Part shown: positions 1-5,562 of the stretch, in pieces
How the letters are laid out: every line of letters starts with the position of its first letter
Position numbering within the stretch: the stretch's first letter is position 1
NCBI GenBank assembly: GCA_002348345.1
Contig: DEAY01000049.1
Location: forward strand, 737-9,407
DNA: 8,671 nt
Source of the DNA: Verrucomicrobia bacterium UBA2970
Lineage (GTDB): Bacteria; Verrucomicrobiota; Verrucomicrobiia; Limisphaerales; AAA164-E04
Direction of reading: 5' to 3'
Made by a program: the position numbers and the translations under genes
Notes under the pieces: generated by a model
Databases searched by the model: none
The model's input: the letters and a program-made list of their open reading frames with translations, nothing else
What the model was told of the DNA's origin: nothing

Positions 1-173
1 GAGTTCTTCCTGAGGAACGGTTTGCGACGTTTCCCTCGCCTAACCCTATAGAATTCCTACTACGTCCATAAGGAAAAATCCAGCCGCAATCGGCACGAAA
101 TCACGCATCCCTTGTTCACCCTAAAACCCAAAGAATTCCAAGATTCCCACTAGCGCACTCGCTCCGGCGCCCT

Positions 174-179
174 TATAAC
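174..179 (+). promoter_or_regulatory. Candidate -10 box of the DHH gene
   Basis: The hexamer TATAAC matches the TATAAT consensus at five of six positions and lies seven bases before the ATG at 187. A transcript from it would begin at or beside the start codon and so be leaderless. No good -35 element is found 16-19 bp upstream. An alternative -10, TATAGA at 47-52, has TTGCGA 19 bp upstream of it. Neither is certain. Confidence 0.3.
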
Positions 180-186
180 GACCCCG

Positions 187-1125
187 ATGTCAGAACTACC
201 GCAACCCGAAATCATCTTCACCCATGAGGGCGATTTGGACGGTTTTGTGGCCGGTTGTCTCCTCCAGAGACTCGCTGAGCTCAAATTCGGCCTATCCATC
301 AAGGTTGAACCGCTGTCGGCCAACCCTTGGCCCGGCCTCAAACGGTTTCCCAAACAGGCTTGGGTTTCCGATCTCTCGTTTGACCCCAAGATCGACCGGA
401 GCGGTTGGATGATCGTGGATCATCACACGACCGAATCGACACCCCGATCCGCCAACCTTATTCACAATGTTTCCCATTCAGCGTCAAAACTTTGCTATCA
501 ATTGCTCCTCAAGGAGGGAGGAGGAAACGATCGCCTCAACCGCCTGGTCGAGCTCACCGACATCGCCGATCTTTACTTGAGTGATCACCCAGAATTCGAC
601 GTGGCCTCGGACTACGCTCGCCTGGTCAAAACCTATCATTTTCGCTCCCTCTATCGCCTTATCGGGTCCGATCTCGAGCGTCTTGTCGATCACCCCCTCC
701 TGGCATTGATGAAGCAAAAACGGCTGGTGGAGGATCCGATTGGACTCGAATGGAGCCGCCAAAACATCCATGAGGTTACCGATCGGGTAGGCTACGTGGC
801 GACCAGCATCGGGGACACGAATTACATTGTCCACCAATTACTCAACGACCCAGAGCAAAAATACGAGGCCCTGATCACCTTCTTCAAGAAACCCAGCGGC
901 CCGGTCACGGCCAGCATCCGGAGCCAAAACGGGGAGGCCCTTGGCTTGGCAAAAAAGCTACAGGGAGGAGGCCACCCCAACGCCGCGGGCACGACCCTCC
1001 CCCGATCCGTCACGACCTTCGAGGGGGCGGTCGCCTATCTGGGGCAGGTTCTGGCTCCCGTCAAGGGCCGGGAAACGGAGAAAGCCACCGGAACCGAGGC
1101 CCTTTTCGAATCAGCCGGCTTTTAG
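187..1125 (+). CDS. DHH/DHHA1 family phosphoesterase
   Basis: This 312-residue protein has the layout of the DHH superfamily of metal-dependent phosphoesterases (RecJ, NrnA/oligoribonuclease and cyclic-dinucleotide phosphodiesterase relatives). Visible motifs are HEGDLDG at residues 13-19 (motif I, metal ligands), SDLS with Asp62, the name-giving DHH at 78-80, an aspartate in ELTDIAD near 125, and the C-terminal DHHA1 substrate-binding signature GGGHPNAAG at 260-268. There is no signal peptide or membrane segment, so it is probably cytosolic. The length suits a stand-alone two-domain DHH enzyme and is too short for RecJ. The last 20 or so residues are polar and probably disordered. The ATG at 187 has no Shine-Dalgarno sequence; a TATAAC box sits just before it. 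The gene stands alone on its strand and ends 2 bp from the convergent mcsB stop. The substrate (nanoRNA, pAp or a cyclic dinucleotide) cannot be told from the sequence. Confidence 0.88.
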   Translation: MSELPQPEIIFTHEGDLDGFVAGCLLQRLAELKFGLSIKVEPLSANPWPGLKRFPKQAWVSDLSFDPKIDRSGWMIVDHHTTESTPRSANLIHNVSHSASKLCYQLLLKEGGGNDRLNRLVELTDIADLYLSDHPEFDVASDYARLVKTYHFRSLYRLIGSDLERLVDHPLLALMKQKRLVEDPIGLEWSRQNIHEVTDRVGYVATSIGDTNYIVHQLLNDPEQKYEALITFFKKPSGPVTASIRSQNGEALGLAKKLQGGGHPNAAGTTLPRSVTTFEGAVAYLGQVLAPVKGRETEKATGTEALFESAGF

Positions 1126-1127
1126 TT

Positions 1128-2243
1128 CTAGTTCTCTCTCCGGTCCGGAGGAGACGCGTCCTCATCGGCTGCGAATTTCTCACCGGGCCGATCCACCACC
1201 GCCAGGCGCTCCCGCAACAAATCAGCGCGCAGGACATCCCGCTCCTCGGCCGATTTCTTTCCCTCGGATCGGCGTTGGATATGGGCGGGTTCCGTCACGA
1301 TGAAGAGCTCGTCCACCAGAGCCCTGTGATCCGCCGGAAGCAGGCCGAGATCGACCCCGAGACGAAGTAAGGACAGCAAATTCTTGGTTTCCTTCGAGGA
1401 GATGCTATGGGCGTGGGCAAGGATGCCGTAGGCACGGCCGATGTGGTTGAGTAGGATCTTTGGATTGGTTTCCAGCACCTTCTGTCGGGCATTCTCCTCA
1501 TTCTCGACGATCTGCAGGACCACCTTGTTCAGTTTCTCCACAATCTCCTCTTCCGATTCACCCAGAGTCATTTGATTGGACACCTGAAAGACATTCCCCA
1601 GGGCTTCGGTCCCCTCCCCATAGAGACCCCGAACGGCCAATCCCAGCTTGTTCACCGAGGTGATCACCTGATTGATGTGCTCGGCAAGGACGAGCCCCGG
1701 CAGATGGAGCATGGCACTGACTCGAATACCCGTGCCGAGATTTGTGGGGCAGGCGGTCAAAAACCCGTACTTGGAGGAGAAGGCATAGGGCACCGCATGC
1801 TCCAACTCCGAGTCAAACCCATCAATCCTTGCCCACGCCTCTCTCACCTGGAGCCCGGGCAGGATGACTTGCATTCTAAGATGGTCCTCTTCATTGATCA
1901 TGACGCTGACCACCTCATCCTCACTCAGCACCACCGCACTCCCGACCCCGCGAGCCGCATGCTCGCGACTAATCAGGTGGCGCTCGACCAGGATCTGCTT
2001 TTCCATCGCGGTCAGCTTCCCCATTCCCTCGTTCGCCCCGCCCTTCATCAATTCAAGGGCTGAAACGGCGGGGAGAAGGATTTCCAGGGCCTTGGCCCGC
2101 TCCGCCTTCTTGGCGTGACCCGGGAACGGAAAGGATTCAAGATTACGGGCAAGGCGCACTCGGCTGGTGAGAACAATCTTGTCCAGCGGGCCGATCCGGC
2201 GGGTGTAGGCGTCAGGGGACTTTAGAAAGTCAAGTCGTCTCAT
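1128..2243 (-). CDS. mcsB: Protein-arginine kinase McsB
   Basis: McsB transfers the ATP gamma-phosphate to arginine side chains; in Firmicutes the phosphoarginine mark sends proteins to ClpCP. The 371-residue product matches the usual length (about 360) and shows the guanido-kinase core: TSRVRLARN at 26-34, NEEDHLR at 117-123 and the cysteine loop CPTNLGTG at 165-172. RDVLRA at 335-340 fits the RDxxRA phosphoarginine-binding motif that separates McsB from metazoan arginine/creatine kinases, and the protein lacks the N-terminal helical domain of those kinases. The ATG at 2243 is preferred because AAAGGGGGGG precedes it closely; a TTG at 2267 and a GTG at 2246 are in frame. The start lies inside mcsA (14-bp overlap), implying coupled translation. 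The C-terminal 20 residues are acidic and rich in Pro and Arg. No ctsR or clpC is present in the window. Confidence 0.95.
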   Translation of the reverse strand: MRRLDFLKSPDAYTRRIGPLDKIVLTSRVRLARNLESFPFPGHAKKAERAKALEILLPAVSALELMKGGANEGMGKLTAMEKQILVERHLISREHAARGVGSAVVLSEDEVVSVMINEEDHLRMQVILPGLQVREAWARIDGFDSELEHAVPYAFSSKYGFLTACPTNLGTGIRVSAMLHLPGLVLAEHINQVITSVNKLGLAVRGLYGEGTEALGNVFQVSNQMTLGESEEEIVEKLNKVVLQIVENEENARQKVLETNPKILLNHIGRAYGILAHAHSISSKETKNLLSLLRLGVDLGLLPADHRALVDELFIVTEPAHIQRRSEGKKSAEERDVLRADLLRERLAVVDRPGEKFAADEDASPPDRREN

Positions 2244-2769
2244 CACCCCCCCTTTCGGTGGTTTCAAGCTGGTCGATCTCTCCCCGCACCTCCTTCAGCT
2301 CATCGCGCAACACAGCCGCCTCCTCAAAGTTCTCTTCGCCAATGGCCACATCCAAGCGAGTCTGAAGCTCCCTTGAACGGTCGTAGAGCGCCTTGCTGCT
2401 CCGCAGCTTCTCGGGAACCTTCCCCGTATGCCGAACCCCCCGGTGCATGGTCTTGAACACCTGCTCCAGCCCCTCTTCAAAGACATCGTAGCATTGGGAA
2501 CACCCCAGCCGCCCCGACTTCTTGAACTCGGACTGAGTGTAGCCACAAAACGTGCACTCCACTTGGGAACCGGTCTCGATCGCCGGCCCCTCCGCCTTCT
2601 GAACCGACTCCATGCCCGTCAATACATCGGTCAGCGAAAACCCCGTCGGATCGTCAATCCCCTTGTCCTTGGCACAAGTCTCGCACAAATCGACCTTGCG
2701 GATCTTGCCTTCGACCATCTGAGTCAGATGGACCTTGGCCTCGTTTTTTTCACACACATTGCAGAGCAT
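2230..2769 (-). CDS. mcsA: McsA, zinc-finger/UVR-motif activator of McsB
   Basis: McsA binds and activates the arginine kinase McsB. The 179-residue product has two double-CxxC zinc modules, the first with Cys3, Cys6, Cys29 and Cys32, the second with Cys72, Cys75, Cys90 and Cys93. A C-terminal UVR-type coiled hairpin spans about residues 135-170 and includes the run ENFEEAAVLRDELKE. Length and domain order match Bacillus McsA (about 185 residues). The ATG at 2769 is chosen over an adjacent in-frame GTG at 2772; neither has a clear Shine-Dalgarno sequence. The gene lies about 58 bp downstream of ilvE and overlaps mcsB by 14 bp, so the pair is surely cotranscribed. The UVR region also resembles UvrB/UvrC and ClpC motifs, but the paired zinc fingers and adjacent mcsB settle the identity. 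Confidence 0.93.
   Translation of the reverse strand: MLCNVCEKNEAKVHLTQMVEGKIRKVDLCETCAKDKGIDDPTGFSLTDVLTGMESVQKAEGPAIETGSQVECTFCGYTQSEFKKSGRLGCSQCYDVFEEGLEQVFKTMHRGVRHTGKVPEKLRSSKALYDRSRELQTRLDVAIGEENFEEAAVLRDELKEVRGEIDQLETTERGGDETT
2246..2255 (-). promoter_or_regulatory. Purine-rich ribosome binding site of mcsB, with G7 tract
   Basis: On the minus strand AAAGGGGGGG ends two bases before the mcsB ATG at 2243. It is the strongest Shine-Dalgarno-like sequence before any gene in the window, although the spacing is short. It also encodes Arg-Gly-Gly near the end of McsA. The run of seven G is a possible slippage site. Confidence 0.5.
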
Positions 2770-2827
2770 CACTCAAAGACGCTGGATTCTGGTTCAGACG
2801 ATGTTTCTGAGGTGGCCTGAAAACCGC

Positions 2828-3706
2828 CTATCCGCTCTTCACAATCGGTTCTCCCGATGAGCGTGTCAAATCATGATAAGCGGCCACCAACTTCCGCGTC
2901 ACCGTTCCCGGTTCCCCATTCCCAATCTCCCGTTGATCCACCTTCACCACCGGAACCACCTCGGCACCCGTTCCCGTCAGAAAACATTCGTCAGCGACAA
3001 ACACATCATACCGCGAAAGATTCTTCTCCATGACCTCCAAGCCGCTTTCCCGAGCCAGGTCCATGACCACATTCCGGGTGATGCCATACAACGCCCCCGC
3101 GGCCAGCGGCGGCGTCAACAGTTTCCCCTCACTCATGATAAAGAGATTATCCCCGGTACATTCGGCGACAAATCCTTCGGAATTCAACATGATCGCTTCC
3201 TCGCAACCTGCGTTGTTCGCTTCAATCTTGGCAAGGATGTTGTTCAGGTAATTGAGCGATTTGATCGCCGGGTTGATCGCATTCTGCAGATTCCGCATGG
3301 TCGGCGCCGTGACAATTGTCAAGCCCCGGTCATAATACTCCTTGGGATACAACTGAATCCCGCTGGCGATGACGATCACCGAGGGCCGCTTGCAGGTGTG
3401 GGGATCCAGGCCCAAGCTCCCCTCGCCCCGCGTCACCAGAAGCCGCACGTAGCCATCCTCAATCTGATTCATCTCACAGGTCGACCGAACCGCCTCACAG
3501 ATTTCATCGATCGACATCGGGAGGTTCAGCAGGATGGCTTTCGCCGACTTGAACAACCGCTCGACATGCTCACGGAGCTTAAAGATTCGCCCATTGTAGG
3601 CGCGAATTCCCTCGAACACCCCGTCTCCATACAGAAGACCGTGATCAAACACCGACACCTTGGCGTTCTCGCGATCCAGAAACTCGCCGTCTATGTAAAT
3701 CTTCAT
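2828..3706 (-). CDS. ilvE: Branched-chain amino acid aminotransferase (class IV, PLP)
   Basis: This enzyme carries out the last step of valine, leucine and isoleucine synthesis, exchanging an amino group between glutamate and the branched-chain 2-keto acids. The 292-residue length fits bacterial class IV aminotransferases. Seen motifs: YGDGVFEGIRAY at 26-37, the PLP-binding lysine in AIKSLNYLNN (Lys149), AECTGDNLF at 181-189 with the conserved Glu182, GITRNVVMDLA at 208-218, and FLTGTGAEVVPV at 242-253. The FEGIRAY and SLNYLNNILAKIEA blocks favour BCAT over D-alanine aminotransferase or 4-amino-4-deoxychorismate lyase, though substrate range in this fold is hard to assign from sequence. The ATG at 3706 has AGGA touching it, too close for a normal Shine-Dalgarno sequence. 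The gene lies between the DUF1080 gene (105 bp upstream) and mcsA (about 58 bp downstream), so a shared transcript is plausible. Confidence 0.92.
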   Translation of the reverse strand: MKIYIDGEFLDRENAKVSVFDHGLLYGDGVFEGIRAYNGRIFKLREHVERLFKSAKAILLNLPMSIDEICEAVRSTCEMNQIEDGYVRLLVTRGEGSLGLDPHTCKRPSVIVIASGIQLYPKEYYDRGLTIVTAPTMRNLQNAINPAIKSLNYLNNILAKIEANNAGCEEAIMLNSEGFVAECTGDNLFIMSEGKLLTPPLAAGALYGITRNVVMDLARESGLEVMEKNLSRYDVFVADECFLTGTGAEVVPVVKVDQREIGNGEPGTVTRKLVAAYHDLTRSSGEPIVKSG

Positions 3707-3811
3707 TCCTAGCGACCCACCCTACGGAATCCGCCTGCAACCTCGCAACCCAGAACCCAAAATCGATTCGACTCCTCCTGAGCCCACGCTTCCCGCGACC
3801 CCGGCCCCGAT

Positions 3812-4495
3812 CTACTTGAGCCCGGGCAGATCGCCTCGCACGATGGCCAAGGCAGCCTTGGGATCATCAGGCAATGGCTTGACCGCAACATTCTTGTACA
3901 ACACCACGCTTCCCGGGTCATGCTGTTGAAGCGCCAGGTGCCCCTGAGTATAGGTATTCTTCTCATCGACAAAATCGACTACGATTTCGTCATTCACCTT
4001 GATGATGATCCGATTCCCGATCGCCACGATGTGTTGGGTCCACCAGGTGTCATCATCAACGAGTTGTTTACCGATCTTGACGAAATTGTAGAGACTCCCG
4101 GTCCGCTGCGGGTCAGGGCTTGTGTTTTCGACCTGGGACTCATACCCACTGGGCCAACCCTCGCCCAATGCCGTCCGAAAGTACATGCCGCTGTTCCCCT
4201 TGTGATTGAGTTTGATCTCCGCCCGAAACTCCATGTTCCGGTAAGTCCCCGGACTGAACAAATGACTCCGCGGTCCCGTTCCCTCGATCATGCCTTCGGG
4301 GGTGACCTTCCAGGCGTGAGGGTCAAAGGTCAGCCAGCCACTCAAGGTCTTCCCATCGAACAGAGCATACCAGCCTTCGGCATCCGGAACCAAAGGCGCC
4401 GCCTTGCCACTGACCGTCTGACCCGACACACTGACACCCGTCAGCACCAATCCGAGGAGGGCTGCCAACGCCCCTTGCACACGCAAACGCTTCAT
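3812..4495 (-). CDS. Secreted DUF1080 (3-keto-disaccharide hydrolase-like) protein
   Basis: The 227-residue product starts with a signal peptide: Lys/Arg-rich start, hydrophobic core GALAALLGLVLTG, and likely cleavage near residue 25. There is no lipobox cysteine, so it is probably periplasmic or exported. The rest is one DUF1080 domain, a concanavalin-like beta-sandwich. Characters of the family are LFDGKTLSGW near 45-54, Trp62 in a W-x-V block, NSGMYFR at 101-107, GYESQVEN at 117-124, and the C-terminal LALQQHDPGSVVLYKN. Some family members hydrolyse 3-keto-disaccharides; many are uncharacterised, so the substrate is unknown. ATGs at 4510 and 4507 are also in frame, but they overlap a consensus -10 box, and starting at 4495 gives the more typical signal peptide. 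No glycoside dehydrogenase partner is seen nearby. Confidence 0.85.
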   Translation of the reverse strand: MKRLRVQGALAALLGLVLTGVSVSGQTVSGKAAPLVPDAEGWYALFDGKTLSGWLTFDPHAWKVTPEGMIEGTGPRSHLFSPGTYRNMEFRAEIKLNHKGNSGMYFRTALGEGWPSGYESQVENTSPDPQRTGSLYNFVKIGKQLVDDDTWWTQHIVAIGNRIIIKVNDEIVVDFVDEKNTYTQGHLALQQHDPGSVVLYKNVAVKPLPDDPKAALAIVRGDLPGLK

Positions 4496-4505
4496 AAGTG
4501 GCCGC

Positions 4506-4535
4506 ATCATAATTCGATCGAAATTGAAATGACAA
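4506..4535 (-). promoter_or_regulatory. Sigma-70-type promoter of the DUF1080 gene
   Basis: On the minus strand TTGTCA (4530-4535) and TATGAT (4506-4511) each match the consensus at five of six positions and are separated by 18 bp. Transcription would start about seven bases on, near 4499, only a few bases before the ATG at 4495. The spacer contains the perfect 10-bp palindrome TTCGATCGAA at 4513-4522. The promoter probably serves the DUF1080 gene and perhaps ilvE-mcsA-mcsB. Confidence 0.5.
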
Positions 4536-4594
4536 TAGATTTGCTCTCGCCCGTCCCGGAGTGACCGAACCCTCTCGCCCGCCGCGACCCGTCC

Positions 4595-4624
4595 TTGTCA
4601 CGGCCTGCCTCGCCGTGTTACAGA
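4595..4624 (+). promoter_or_regulatory. Weak candidate promoter for panC-nadB
   Basis: TTGTCA at 4595-4600 is followed after 18 bp by TACAGA at 4619-4624, preceded by TG as in an extended -10. The -10 is poor (three of six), so this is only the best candidate found in front of panC. It would give a leader of about 30 bases. Confidence 0.22.
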
Positions 4625-4660
4625 TCGACCCGGTGAACCGACGTCGCCCTGTTCGTATCG

Positions 4661-5542
4661 ATGCCCGTTCGCTCTATGAAGAAACTAACCCATCCCAGAA
4701 CGATGCAGCGCCTCGCCCGCTCCTGGCAGAGGGAGGGGCTTCCCGTCGCCCTCGTCCCCACCATGGGCGCCCTTCATGCCGGGCACGCCTCGCTGATCAA
4801 ACACGCCCGACGCCGTGTCGGCGAGGCCGGCCGGGTGATCGTCAGCCTCTTTGTGAACCCGACCCAGTTCGGTCCCCAGGAGGATTTCCAACGCTACCCT
4901 CGATCGGAGGCTGCTGATCTCAAGTTATGCCGAAGCCTCGGGGTCGACGCCGCCTTCACTCCCAAGATCGAATCGATCTATCCTTCGGAGGCGGGCCGCG
5001 CCTTCAGCACGTTTGTCAAGGAGGCGTCCCTCAGCCAAGGGATGGAGGGAGACACACGCCCCCTTCACTTTCAAGGCGTTGCCACCGTTGTGATGATTCT
5101 CTTCCAAGTGACTCAACCCAGCCTCGCGGTGTTCGGAGAGAAAGATTTTCAGCAAGCCGCCGTCATCAAACGAATGGTTCGAGATCTCTGGCTTCCGATT
5201 GAAACCATCGTGAGCCCCACCGTTCGGGAACCGGATGGACTCGCCATCAGTTCGAGAAACGCCTACCTCGTCCCGGAGGAACGCCGCCATGCCTCCATCC
5301 TCTGGCAATGCATCGAACGAGCCAGAGCCCGCGTGCGTGGTCGGATTGATCCGACGCCTGCAGCCCCCCTTCGCCAATCCCTGACGCGACAGATCCGCAA
5401 CGCACCCGGAGCCGAACTCGACTACATTCAGTTCTTCGATCCCGACACCCTACGCCCCCAGACTCAACTCCGTAAAAACCACCGAATTGCCCTGGCGGTA
5501 CGCTTCGGCCACACCCGTTTGATCGACAACGGAGCCCTCTAG
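4661..5542 (+). CDS. panC: Pantothenate synthetase (pantoate--beta-alanine ligase)
   Basis: PanC activates pantoate with ATP and couples it to beta-alanine, giving pantothenate for coenzyme A. The 293 residues fit the family (about 280-300). Motifs in order: PTMGALHAGH at 33-42 with the nucleotidyltransferase HxGH (His39, His42), FVNPTQFGPQEDFQRYPR at 64-81, GDTRPLHFQGVATVV at 130-144, FGEKDFQQAAVI at 158-169, and REPDGLAISSRN at 189-200. The third block has Leu135 where most relatives known to me have Gly (RPGHF); the neighbouring Arg133 and His136 are kept. ATG at 4661 and ATG at 4676 are both possible starts and neither has a Shine-Dalgarno sequence; the later one gives a more usual N-terminus of 288 residues. 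nadB follows after 20 bp. The divergent ilvE supplies or drains the 2-ketoisovalerate from which pantoate is made. Confidence 0.95.
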   Translation: MPVRSMKKLTHPRTMQRLARSWQREGLPVALVPTMGALHAGHASLIKHARRRVGEAGRVIVSLFVNPTQFGPQEDFQRYPRSEAADLKLCRSLGVDAAFTPKIESIYPSEAGRAFSTFVKEASLSQGMEGDTRPLHFQGVATVVMILFQVTQPSLAVFGEKDFQQAAVIKRMVRDLWLPIETIVSPTVREPDGLAISSRNAYLVPEERRHASILWQCIERARARVRGRIDPTPAAPLRQSLTRQIRNAPGAELDYIQFFDPDTLRPQTQLRKNHRIALAVRFGHTRLIDNGAL

Positions 5543-5562
5543 CAACCGGTTGGTTTCCGCCT

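Noticed and set aside
3..71. Possible C-terminal tail of an upstream plus-strand gene, stopping at TAA 69-71
   Set aside because: Only 22 codons are visible, and another plus frame is open too (to TAG 49-51), so no gene can be supported.
46..108. 20-codon hydrophobic minus-strand frame with AAGGG directly before its ATG
   Set aside because: It is very short, has poor ribosome-binding spacing, and nothing supports it beyond hydrophobicity; chance is likelier.
1138..1150. Hairpin CTCCG-GTC-CGGAG near the end of mcsB and the DHH gene
   Set aside because: It has no T run on either strand and lies within mcsB coding sequence, so it is not supported as a terminator.
2873..3712. Plus-strand frame of 279 codons opposite ilvE
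   Set aside because: It is the antisense shadow of a strongly conserved aminotransferase and has Arg/His-rich, non-protein-like composition.
3771..3779. Strong Shine-Dalgarno-like AGGAGGAGT on the minus strand upstream of ilvE
   Set aside because: It is too far from the ilvE ATG, and only a 12-codon frame with a TTG start follows, so no gene is supported.
3920..4564. Plus-strand frame of 214 codons opposite the DUF1080 gene
   Set aside because: The minus strand encodes a recognisable signal peptide plus DUF1080 domain; the plus frame has no motif.
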